A DNA stretch of 64,000 bases from Candidatus Ideonella esbjergensis (GTDB taxonomy: Bacteria > Pseudomonadota > Gammaproteobacteria > Burkholderiales > Burkholderiaceae_C): positions 124,001-188,000 of the forward strand of contig JADJLP010000001.1 in NCBI GenBank assembly GCA_016710065.1. The letters are read 5' to 3'. The translations under genes were made by a program, and so were the position numbers. Positions within the stretch are counted from its first letter, which is position 1, and each line of letters begins with the position of its first letter. Shown here piece after piece: positions 1-7,156 of the stretch. Below the pieces are notes generated by a model that was given only the letters and a program-made list of their open reading frames with translations, did no database searches and was not told the origin of the DNA.

Positions 1-907
1 CGGCGTTGACCAGCTCCGCATCCGCACCACGCTCCACCAGCAACCGCGCGATCTCGCGCAGCGTGGTGCTCATGTCGGCTATGCCGTAGAAGCTGCCCTC
101 GAAATAGGGGATGCCCCAGCGCTGCTCCATCTTGGTGGCGATGTTGATCATCGACTTGCTGCACACCATCATGTTGGCCTTGGCGCGGTGGCTTTGGGCC
201 ACCTCGTTGTAGCGGCCGTCGCCCGAGATGCAGCTGAGGACGCGCACGCCCAACGCATCGAGCAGCGGCTTGATCTGCCAGAGCTCGCCGCTGAGGTTGT
301 ACTCGCCGATGATGTTGATGTCGTAGGGCGTGGTGAACTCGGGCTCCACCGTGCCCACCACGTAGTCCAGCAGCGCCTCGGCGCCCAGCTTGTTGCCCAG
401 GTTCTTGGGGCCGGCAAAGCCGGGGGCGTTCACCGGGATGACGGGCTTGCCGAATTTCTCTGAAGCGCGCTTGCACACGGCCTCGATGTCGTCGCCGATC
501 AGCGCGGTGACGCAGGTCTGGTAGACAAAGACCGCCGGCGGGTCGTATTTCTCGATGATCTCGCGCACGCTCTTGAACAAGCGTTTCTCGCCGCCGTAGA
601 TCACGTCGAGTTCGTTGATGTCGGTGGTGAAGCCGCTGCGGTAGAGCTGCGAGCCGCTGGAGGCGCTGTGGCGGTTGTCCCAGCCATTGCCTTCGCAGGC
701 GATGGGGCCGTGCACCAAATGGGCCACGTCCACAATGGGCTGCAGCGCGATCTTGGCGCCGTCAAAGGCACAGCCACCTGCGGCCGCCCCGGGCGTGAGC
801 TGCTTGGTACAGCCCTTCTTGCGTTCCTTCTCGGTCTTGGCCTGGTTCTTGTCGCACCCAGGCTCGTCGAAGACTTCGGCGATCTTGGCTTTGAGGGATG
901 CAGACAT
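1..907 (-). CDS. nifE: NifE, nitrogenase FeMo-cofactor scaffold subunit (partial, C-terminus off the window)
   Basis: NifE pairs with NifN to form the cytoplasmic scaffold on which the NifB cofactor precursor matures into FeMo-co before transfer to NifDK. About 302 codons from the start are visible. The N-terminus begins MSASLKAKIAEVFDEPGC. Family-typical segments follow: VHGPIACEGNGWDNR and VYQTCVTALIGDDIEAVC with cluster-ligand cysteines, then SCISGDGRYNEV and MEQRWGIPYFEGSFYG. The family is usually about 450-470 residues, so roughly a third is beyond base 1. The ATG at 907 has AGGAG about nine bases upstream and lies 35 bases downstream of a sigma-54 promoter. The rest of the nif cluster (nifN, nifX) would be expected to the left. 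NifD was considered, but the N-terminus and the CISGDGRYNEV block fit NifE. Confidence 0.95.
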   Translation of the reverse strand, partial: MSASLKAKIAEVFDEPGCDKNQAKTEKERKKGCTKQLTPGAAAGGCAFDGAKIALQPIVDVAHLVHGPIACEGNGWDNRHSASSGSQLYRSGFTTDINELDVIYGGEKRLFKSVREIIEKYDPPAVFVYQTCVTALIGDDIEAVCKRASEKFGKPVIPVNAPGFAGPKNLGNKLGAEALLDYVVGTVEPEFTTPYDINIIGEYNLSGELWQIKPLLDALGVRVLSCISGDGRYNEVAQSHRAKANMMVCSKSMINIATKMEQRWGIPYFEGSFYGIADMSTTLREIARLLVERGADAELVNA

Positions 908-941
908 GGGGCGAACTCCTGGCGAGCGTGTGCTGATGCTT

Positions 942-957
942 TGCACATTCGGTGCCA
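942..957 (-). promoter_or_regulatory. Sigma-54 (-24/-12) promoter of nifE
   Basis: On the minus strand the sequence reads TGGCACCGAATGTGCA. It matches TGGCAC-N5-TTGCA with one mismatch and has the required GG and GC at the correct spacing. Transcription would start near 930, giving a leader of about 24 bases. No TGT-N10-ACA NifA activator site was found in the next 150 bases upstream, so the activator site may lie further inside the neighbouring gene. Confidence 0.7.
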
Positions 958-1086
958 GCCCGCTGGCCGGGGTCCACTGCCTTGCAAATCAAGCACTTGG
1001 CTGCCCAACACAGGTTTCCGTCGATTGGCGGGTTTGCGACATTCCAGGCACTTGGCGGCGGGGCGCGGAACTTGCGGCACGCCACC

Positions 1087-2517
1087 ATGCGCACCGCCCC
1101 CGCCATCGCCACCGATCCCTTGATGCGCCACTACGCGCGCAGCCGCGCCTGGTGCGAGTGGGAGGCGTTCGAGCAATGGCGGCCCCGCATGCTGGGCGCG
1201 CTGGCCTGCGCAGAGGGGCCGGCGGTGTCGCCGTTCCAGTTGCTGTCGCTGCCGGGCGTCAGTGCCGCACAGCAGCACGACTGCGCCGGGCAGTGGATGC
1301 AAGCACGGTTGCTGGCCAGCACCCAGGCCCGCGCCGATGTGGCGCTGGCCTTTGCCGCGCTGGACGCCACGGCCGCGCCACGCGAAGCACGACGGCCCAT
1401 CCGCCTGGGCTATTTGTCGGGCGACTTTCACATGCATGCCACCGCCTTGTTGCTCGCCGAAACGCTGGAGGCTCACGACAGTGAGCGCTTCGAGCTGCAC
1501 GCCTACAGCCACGGGGCCGACGACGGCAGCGCCATGCGGCGGCGTCTGCAGGCCACCTTCGCTGGCTTTCACGACATCTCGGGCTGCGACGACGCACAGG
1601 CCGCACGCGCCATCCACGCCGACGGCATCGACATCCTCATCGACCTCAAGGGCTACACCGTCGGCACCCGCAGCATGGTGCTGGCATACCGGCCCGCGCC
1701 GGTGCAGGTGAGCTACCTGGGCTACCCCGGCACGCTGGGCGCGGGCTTGTGCGACTACCTGGTCAGCGATCGGTTCGTCACCCCCGCGAGCGAACGCAAC
1801 GACTACAGCGAAGCCTTGGCCTGTTTGCCGCACAGCTACCAGCCACACGGCCACGCGGCTGCACTGCCGCCCGCGCCCAGCCGGGCCGAGGCCGGCCTGC
1901 CCGAGGCTGGCCTGGTGCTATGCAGTTTCAACCAGGCCTACAAGTTCACCCCCGAGGTGTTTGGTGTCTGGTGCGATGTGCTGGCGCAGGTGCCTGGCAG
2001 CGTGCTATGGCTGCTGAAGGACGAGCGCGCCGAGGGCAACCTGCGGCTCGAGGCCATGGCGCGCGGCATAGCGCCGCATCGCCTGGTGTTCGCGCCCGAC
2101 CTGCCGCAGGCCGAACACCTGGCGCGGCTGCAATGTGCCGACCTGGTGCTCGACACCGCGCCCTACAACGCCCACACCACGGCCAGCGATGCGCTGTGGA
2201 CCGGCGTACCCTTGGTGACCTGCGCGGGCGAGACCTTCGCCTCGCGCGTGGCCGGCAGCCTGCTGCATGCCGTGGGCTTGCCCGAGTTGGTGACGCACTC
2301 GCTCGCAGACTATGCGGCATTGGCCCTGGCTCTGGCCTCGGATGCATCCCGCTTGGCCGCCTTGCGCGGCAAGCTGGGGCGCCTGCGTGCAGCGGCCGCC
2401 TTGTTCGACGTGGCGGGCTACACCCGCGATCTCGAAGCGCTGTACGACGCCATGTGGCAGCGCCACACGGCGGGCCTGGCGCCGCAAGGGCTGGACTTGC
2501 CTCAGCGGCCTTGTTGA
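1087..2517 (+). CDS. GT41 (O-GlcNAc transferase/SPINDLY-type) glycosyltransferase without TPR repeats
   Basis: This is a family 41 glycosyltransferase catalytic domain, expected to move a sugar from a UDP-sugar to a protein Ser/Thr or similar acceptor in the cytoplasm. Conserved blocks are visible in order: IRLGYLSGDFHMHA (with the histidine of the OGT active site), RPAPVQVSYLGYPGTLGAG, LCSFNQAYKFTPEVF (with the lysine that contacts UDP in OGT) and DTAPYNAHTTASDALWTGVP, then GETFASRVAGSLL. Unlike most family members there is no TPR superhelix, and only about 95 residues precede the catalytic part. The ATG at 1087 is preferred. An in-frame GTG at 952 would overlap the nifE promoter. The 3' end overlaps the convergent methyltransferase gene by 16 bases. 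The acceptor is unknown. Confidence 0.85.
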   Translation: MRTAPAIATDPLMRHYARSRAWCEWEAFEQWRPRMLGALACAEGPAVSPFQLLSLPGVSAAQQHDCAGQWMQARLLASTQARADVALAFAALDATAAPREARRPIRLGYLSGDFHMHATALLLAETLEAHDSERFELHAYSHGADDGSAMRRRLQATFAGFHDISGCDDAQAARAIHADGIDILIDLKGYTVGTRSMVLAYRPAPVQVSYLGYPGTLGAGLCDYLVSDRFVTPASERNDYSEALACLPHSYQPHGHAAALPPAPSRAEAGLPEAGLVLCSFNQAYKFTPEVFGVWCDVLAQVPGSVLWLLKDERAEGNLRLEAMARGIAPHRLVFAPDLPQAEHLARLQCADLVLDTAPYNAHTTASDALWTGVPLVTCAGETFASRVAGSLLHAVGLPELVTHSLADYAALALALASDASRLAALRGKLGRLRAAAALFDVAGYTRDLEALYDAMWQRHTAGLAPQGLDLPQRPC

Positions 2518-3158
2518 TGCGGCTTGCGCCACACGCTGGCCAGCCACAGTTGCTGCTCGGGTGGCGCATCGGCAGGCCGGTGGTAGTGCGTGAGCGGCAC
2601 AAAACCGGCCGCGCTCAGCAGCGCCTGCCAGCCGGGCCAGTCGTGGTACACGCCGTAGCGCTCGCCGCGCCAGCCCTCCTGCCCCTCGCCGCGCGGGTTG
2701 GAACTGAACAGCACTCCGCCTGGCCTGAGCGCCGCATGCAGCTCGCGCAGCACACGCGGCAGGGCGGCACTGGGCACATGGAACAGCGAGGCGTTGGCGA
2801 AGACACCGTCAAAGTGGTCGCTGGGCAGATCGAGTGCAAGAAAGCTTTGCACCAGCACCTCGCAGCCACTGTGCGCGCGAGCCATCTCGGCCAACGGCGG
2901 CGAGCCTTCCAGACCCACAGGGTGGTGGCCCAGCGATTTGAAGGTGTGCAGATCGCGGCCCGGCCCGCAGCCGAAATCCAGCAGGGTGCAGGGGGCGGGG
3001 GTTTCGATGTGCCGCAGCAGCGCATCGATGTTCTGGCTCACGTCGTGGTCGCGTGTGCCTTGCCAGAAGGCCTGGGCGTTCTGGTTGTAGTGGGCGAGCG
3101 TGCGCGCAGCGATGTGGCGCAGCCCGTCCAGCAGTTCGTCGTCGTGGTCAGGGGGCAT
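2502..3158 (-). CDS. Class I SAM-dependent methyltransferase
   Basis: A 218-residue Rossmann-fold methyltransferase. Motif I is LLDFGCGPGRDL, followed by an acidic post-I position in VGLEGSP, a motif near FDGVFANASLFHVP and the strand LRPGGVLFSSNPRGEG. Length and layout fit the Methyltransf_11/25 group. The substrate cannot be read from the sequence. It converges on the glycosyltransferase gene with a 16-base overlap of the 3' ends and is not obviously in an operon. Confidence 0.85.
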   Translation of the reverse strand: MPPDHDDELLDGLRHIAARTLAHYNQNAQAFWQGTRDHDVSQNIDALLRHIETPAPCTLLDFGCGPGRDLHTFKSLGHHPVGLEGSPPLAEMARAHSGCEVLVQSFLALDLPSDHFDGVFANASLFHVPSAALPRVLRELHAALRPGGVLFSSNPRGEGQEGWRGERYGVYHDWPGWQALLSAAGFVPLTHYHRPADAPPEQQLWLASVWRKPHQQGR

Positions 3159-3226
3159 GCGCCATCATTCCACGACCGGGTGGGTGCCGCGAGCTCCCGC
3201 TCACGACGCCCTCCCGTTCACACGGC

Positions 3227-3484
3227 TCAGCGTTGGCTGGCGGCGGTGAAGATGTCGCGCACTTGGGTGCCGTAGGCGGTGGCCTTGGCGGGAGCAGCCT
3301 TGAACTCGGCGGCCACCAGGGTGGCGAATTCTTGCGGGTTCTTGGCGGCAAAGATGGATTGCGCGGCCTTGGAGGCGTCGGCGAACGAGGCCTGGGCCAC
3401 TTCCAGGTTCAGCTGGCCGAGCTTTTGCAGGCCGGTGAGCAGTTGGGTGCTGGACTTTTGCAGGTCGGCGAATTGGGTGTTCAT
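3227..3484 (-). CDS. Short phasin-family protein (PHA granule surface)
   Basis: An 85-residue protein rich in Ala, Gln and Lys. It has the phasin N-terminal pattern: FADLQKSSTQLLTGLQKLGQLNLEVAQASFADA, amphipathic helix, then NPQEFATLVAAEFKAAPAKATAYGTQVRDI. Phasins coat polyhydroxyalkanoate granules. Typical PhaP proteins are about 180-190 residues, so this is roughly the N-terminal half. The reading frame ends cleanly at ASQR. The ATG at 3484 is chosen over an upstream ATG at 3514 because AAGGAAC precedes it and because 3514 falls inside an operator. It is transcribed away from the DUF3141 gene. Confidence 0.82.
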   Translation of the reverse strand: MNTQFADLQKSSTQLLTGLQKLGQLNLEVAQASFADASKAAQSIFAAKNPQEFATLVAAEFKAAPAKATAYGTQVRDIFTAASQR

Positions 3485-3506
3485 GGTGGTTCCTTGGGGT
3501 TGATTT

Positions 3507-3521
3507 TGCTGCACCGCAGCA
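3507..3521. promoter_or_regulatory. PhaR-type operator 1 (CTGC-N3-GCAG)
   Basis: TGCTGCACCGCAGCA is an inverted repeat that matches the CTGC-N3/4-GCAG element bound by the PHA repressor PhaR in other Proteobacteria. It lies just downstream of the putative phasin -10 box, where a bound repressor would block transcription. Confidence 0.65.
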
Positions 3522-3528
3522 TGAGCTC

Positions 3529-3557
3529 AGTCTAGAGCAGGGATTACCCTGATGCAA
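3529..3557 (-). promoter_or_regulatory. Putative phasin promoter
   Basis: On the minus strand TTGCAT and TAGACT are separated by 17 bases, a reasonable sigma-70 promoter. It lies between the two PhaR-type palindromes and about 45 bases upstream of the phasin start. Confidence 0.5.
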
Positions 3558-3564
3558 GCGATAT

Positions 3565-3581
3565 TTGCTGCAATGCAGCAA
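3565..3581. promoter_or_regulatory. PhaR-type operator 2 (CTGC-N3-GCAG)
   Basis: TTGCTGCAATGCAGCAA is a 17-bp palindrome around a single central base, with the same CTGC-N3-GCAG core as the site at 3507. The two centres are 59 bases apart and flank the phasin promoter. It may also affect the divergent DUF3141 gene. Confidence 0.65.
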
Positions 3582-3695
3582 TTCTAGTGAGCCCCCTCCA
3601 AAAACAGGGCATGCCGCCCGGCGGCGCTACAAAAGGCCGGCAAGCCTGCCCGTACTCGTCAGTTGGCCCAAGGCTGGCGTCACTATGCTCAGGAC

Positions 3696-5981
3696 ATGTC
3701 CCTCACCACCACCCCCCGCGCAGGTTCCCCCGTGCATACGCGCCGAACCGCTGCTGCGCCCACCTGGCACCTGCCCCTGGTCACCGACTACCTGCAAGAC
3801 GTGGCCGAGCGCCATGTGCTGTTTCTCGACACCCTGCGCCAGCGTGGCAACAACTATGCAGAGCAGGCCGGCGGCGAGGCTCCCGACCTGCTGAGCTTTG
3901 CCCATGAGCTGGTGCTGGATGGCCGCGACCTGCCCCAGCCCTGCAACTACCGCCTGCTGCGCATCCTGCCGCCCAAGGGCGTCGCCATCGATCCTGCCAG
4001 CCAGCCGGTGGTGGTGGTGGATCCGCGCGCCGGCCACGGCCCCGGCATTGGCGGCTTCAAGTTCGATTCGGAAGTGGGCGTGGCGCTGCGCGCCGGGCAC
4101 CCGGTGTACTTCGTTGGCTTCGCGCCGCAGCCCGAAGAGGGCCAGACTCTGCGCGACGTTGGCCTGGCCGAGGCGCAGTTTCTGCAGACCGTGGCGGCAC
4201 GCCACCCGAAATGCAGCGTGCGCCCGCTGGTGATCGGCAACTGCCAGGCCGGCTGGGCCATGGCGGGGCTGGCTGCGTTGCGGCCCGAGCTGTTTGGCAT
4301 GCTCGTCCTGGTGGGGGCGCCGCTCTCGTACTGGGCCGGCGGCGCCAGCATGAACCCCATGCGCTACAGCGGTGCGGTGCTGGGCGGCTCGTGGCTGGCC
4401 TCGCTGAGTGCCGACCTGAACGGCGACCGCTTCGATGGCGCCAACCTGGTCAAGAACTTCGAGAACCTGAACCCGGCCAACAGCCTGTGGGGCCGCTATT
4501 ACAAGCTCTGGTCGCAGGTGGACACCGAGGCCGAGCGCTACCTGGATTTCGAGCGCTGGTGGGGCGGCTACTTCCGCATGACGGGCCACGCGCTCGAATC
4601 CATCGTCGAGAACCTGTTCGTGGGCAACCGACTGGCGCGCGGCGAGGTGCGCATCGACGGGCAACACATCAAGCTTCGCAACATCACCGCGCCGGTGGTG
4701 GTGTTTGCCTCGCAGGGCGACAACATCACGCCGCCGCCGCAGGCGCTGAACTGGATCATCGACGTCTGGGGTGACGAGCGCGCCATCGCCGCTGCAGGCC
4801 GCGTGATCATCTACGTGCTGCACGAGAAGGTGGGCCACTTGGGCATCTTTGTGGGCGCCGACGTGGCGCGCAAGGAGCACGACCAGATCGTCACCTCGGT
4901 GGACGTCATCTCGCACCTGCCGCCCGGCCTGTACGAGATGAAGCTGCGCCTGAAGGACGGCCAGGAAGTGGCCAACCACGACCCGCTGGAGCCTGGCAGC
5001 TACGGCATGCATTTCGAGCCGCGCAGCATGGACGACCTGCGGGCCCTGAACCCCGAAGGCCGCGAAGAAGAAAAGCTGTTCTCCACGGTCGCCAAGGTCT
5101 CGGGCCTCAACGCCCTGGCCTACAAGACCTGGGTACGGCCATGGTTGCGACCGCTGGCCGTGCGCGGCGTGGCCGACGCGACGCTGGACCTGCACTCGCT
5201 GCGCAGCCAGCGCCGTGCCCTGAGCGACGTGAACCCCGCCGTTCGAACCATTGCCGACCTGGCCGAGCACGTGCGTGAGCACCGCCATGCCGTGGTGGGC
5301 GACCACCCGGCTCGGCACATGGAGCACACCGCCGCCTCGTGGATCGAAACCTGGCTCAACCTCTACCGCGACCTGCGTGATCAGGGCGTGGTGCACTTTG
5401 CCCGCCAGGCCTATGGCCCGCTGGGCCTGGGGGCCCTGCTGCCGCCCGACACGCCCGACGAAGAACGCGCTTTGGCACGCGCCCAGGGCGAGCTCGCCGA
5501 GGTCCGTCGCCAGGTGCTGCCCCACATTGCCGAGGGCGGCTACCCGCACGCTGTGTGCCGCATCCTGCTGGCCGCCATGCTGTGCAGCGGCAGCTTGGAG
5601 CGCCGCCACCTGCGCCTGGCGCAGCGGCTGGCCGAACGGCGGCTGCCGGGCCCCAACGGCCAGGTGCGCGGCCCGGCCATCGCCTGGGACGGCATCATCC
5701 GAAACGAAGCCCGCATCAACGCCGTGGCGCCCGCCGAGGCTTGGGCGGCCCTGGGTGAGATGCTGCCCGACAGGGCCGCACGCGAGCGCGCCGTGGCGGT
5801 GGCCGTGGCGGTGCTGATGATGGAGCCCGGCACCTCAGGCCCGGCATCGGTGCTGATCGAACAACTGATGGCCGACCTCGGCCTGAGCCCGAAGCGGGTG
5901 GCCACCCTGGTGCAGCAACTGAAGGCACAGGTCAGCGCCGCGCCCGCACGGAAGAAAACACGCAGCCAGCTCAGGCGCTAG
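3696..5981 (+). CDS. DUF3141 protein, alpha/beta-hydrolase related to PHA synthase
   Basis: A 761-residue DUF3141 protein. The central part is an alpha/beta hydrolase with the nucleophile elbow IGNCQAGWA, so the nucleophile is a cysteine near residue 183, as in PhaC-type PHA synthases. A likely aspartate is in SQGDNITPP (near 342) and a likely histidine in EKVGHLGIF (near 381), which completes a Cys-Asp-His triad. The C-terminal third is helical and ends in a basic tail. The family is often annotated as poly(3-hydroxyalkanoate) synthetase-like, but its reaction is not established. The divergent phasin and the PhaR boxes support a link with PHA granules. The ATG at 3696 (MSLTTT) is preferred to 3663 because family similarity begins after it. 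Confidence 0.85.
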   Translation: MSLTTTPRAGSPVHTRRTAAAPTWHLPLVTDYLQDVAERHVLFLDTLRQRGNNYAEQAGGEAPDLLSFAHELVLDGRDLPQPCNYRLLRILPPKGVAIDPASQPVVVVDPRAGHGPGIGGFKFDSEVGVALRAGHPVYFVGFAPQPEEGQTLRDVGLAEAQFLQTVAARHPKCSVRPLVIGNCQAGWAMAGLAALRPELFGMLVLVGAPLSYWAGGASMNPMRYSGAVLGGSWLASLSADLNGDRFDGANLVKNFENLNPANSLWGRYYKLWSQVDTEAERYLDFERWWGGYFRMTGHALESIVENLFVGNRLARGEVRIDGQHIKLRNITAPVVVFASQGDNITPPPQALNWIIDVWGDERAIAAAGRVIIYVLHEKVGHLGIFVGADVARKEHDQIVTSVDVISHLPPGLYEMKLRLKDGQEVANHDPLEPGSYGMHFEPRSMDDLRALNPEGREEEKLFSTVAKVSGLNALAYKTWVRPWLRPLAVRGVADATLDLHSLRSQRRALSDVNPAVRTIADLAEHVREHRHAVVGDHPARHMEHTAASWIETWLNLYRDLRDQGVVHFARQAYGPLGLGALLPPDTPDEERALARAQGELAEVRRQVLPHIAEGGYPHAVCRILLAAMLCSGSLERRHLRLAQRLAERRLPGPNGQVRGPAIAWDGIIRNEARINAVAPAEAWAALGEMLPDRAARERAVAVAVAVLMMEPGTSGPASVLIEQLMADLGLSPKRVATLVQQLKAQVSAAPARKKTRSQLRR

Positions 5982-6200
5982 CCGGCTGGTGTCGGCTCCT
6001 CCCGGGATTGACGAGGAAGACGCGGGAATGATGGTGGTGACCTAGAAACGGAGGGCTGCTCTGCGCCGACGGAGGCGGCTGCCAGGTGCTGCGGTGCTGC
6101 CGTGTTCTTGAGCGCCATGCCGTATGAGCCCCCTAGCCCAAGGCTTGCGCAACGCGAGACCATCGCCACACACTGGGCACCAGCCGCCACGGAACCCGCC

Positions 6201-6764
6201 ATGCCAACACGCCACCACACCGCCTTGTTGTCCTCGTGCTTGATGGCCTGGGCCATGCCCACCGCCGCGCAAACCCAGCTCAAGCCCGGCCTTTGGGAGC
6301 ACAGCATCCAGATGGGTGGCGACGCCAAGATGGAGGCCGCCATGGCCAAGGCGCAGGAACAGATGGCCAAAATGCCGCCCGGCCAGCGCCAGCAGATGGA
6401 AGCCATGCTGGCCAAGAATGGTGTGGGCATGGGCGCCAAGCCGGGCGCTGTGCGCGTGTGCCTGAGCAAGGACGCGGCGGAGCGTGGCGAGCCGCCGCAA
6501 AGCGATGGTCGCTGCCAGCACGAAACCTTGCAGCGCAACGGCAGCACGATGAAGTTCCGCTTCACCTGCAAGGGCGAGCCGCCCAGCAGCGGCGAAGGCG
6601 AATACACCATGAGCGGCCCCACCCGCTACACCGGGCGCATGGTGATGAACACGGTGGTTCAGGGCCAGCCCAGGCGCATGGAGATGAACCAGACCGGCCA
6701 GTGGCTCTCGGCCGATTGCGGCGACATCAAGCCGGCGGCAGTGCCTAAAGCCCCCAGCCGCTGA
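6201..6764 (+). CDS. Exported DUF3617-domain protein
   Basis: A 187-residue protein with an N-terminal signal peptide that likely ends after PTAAQ. The typical DUF3617 opening LKPGLWEHSIQM follows. A Met/Ala/Lys/Gln-rich helical insertion (residues about 40-75) comes next. The rest has conserved cysteines (VCLSK, GRCQHE, FTCKGE, DCGDIK) that probably form periplasmic disulfides. The function of the family is unknown. The ATG at 6201 gives a proper signal peptide; the longer frame from 6102 does not. Confidence 0.8.
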   Translation: MPTRHHTALLSSCLMAWAMPTAAQTQLKPGLWEHSIQMGGDAKMEAAMAKAQEQMAKMPPGQRQQMEAMLAKNGVGMGAKPGAVRVCLSKDAAERGEPPQSDGRCQHETLQRNGSTMKFRFTCKGEPPSSGEGEYTMSGPTRYTGRMVMNTVVQGQPRRMEMNQTGQWLSADCGDIKPAAVPKAPSR

Positions 6765-6792
6765 GCCGCGCGCCAGCGGCTGGGGGCAGCGC

Positions 6793-7020
6793 CTACTTCG
6801 ACGCTTGCTGCGAACCGCCGTGGCCGGAAGGCCTGGCACGCCGGGTGGCATCCGCCGCAGCACCCGAGGTCAGGCTGGCCACGGTCACCGCCGCTGAGCC
6901 GGGCGACGCCCGTTGGGCGGCTGCCGCGCTGTCGGCAGTCCAGGCGGCAAGCGCCATCAACAGCACAGACCCGGCGCACAGCAGCATCAAGGGCAGGAGC
7001 GCGGAAAGTGCGTTTTTCAT
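6793..7020 (-). CDS. Small hypothetical membrane or exported protein
   Basis: A 75-residue protein that begins MKNALSALLPLMLLCAGSVL with one hydrophobic segment (residues about 5-28). A low-complexity Ala/Ser/Thr and basic tail follows. It converges on the DUF3617 gene and is divergent from the kinase gene, with a weak GAGG ribosome-binding site. I do not recognise it. The hydrophobic start behind a plausible start signal is the only support. Confidence 0.5.
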   Translation of the reverse strand: MKNALSALLPLMLLCAGSVLLMALAAWTADSAAAAQRASPGSAAVTVASLTSGAAADATRRARPSGHGGSQQASK

Positions 7021-7156
7021 GCGGGGCCTCGCAAGGTGATGTGGGTGGCTCCTTCTGTTCATCGGATTTGGCGCTCGACACCCGCCACATCCCCCTAGTT
7101 TGAAGGGGTGGAATACCCCGGCGGCCTTGTGCCTGTGCGCGGCATAGTGGCGACAC

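Noticed and set aside
961..1086. NifA upstream activator site (TGT-N10-ACA) for nifE
   Set aside because: Looked for and not found; no TGT occurs in the interval.
601..1854. Long open frame of 417 codons on the minus strand
   Set aside because: It covers the nifE start region and the antisense of the glycosyltransferase gene in the wrong frame, and its translation has no domain features. nifE in its own frame explains the region.
3627..5609. 660-codon minus-strand frame opposite the DUF3141 gene
   Set aside because: Antisense shadow of a high-G+C gene; the plus-strand protein shows a full catalytic triad and family match.
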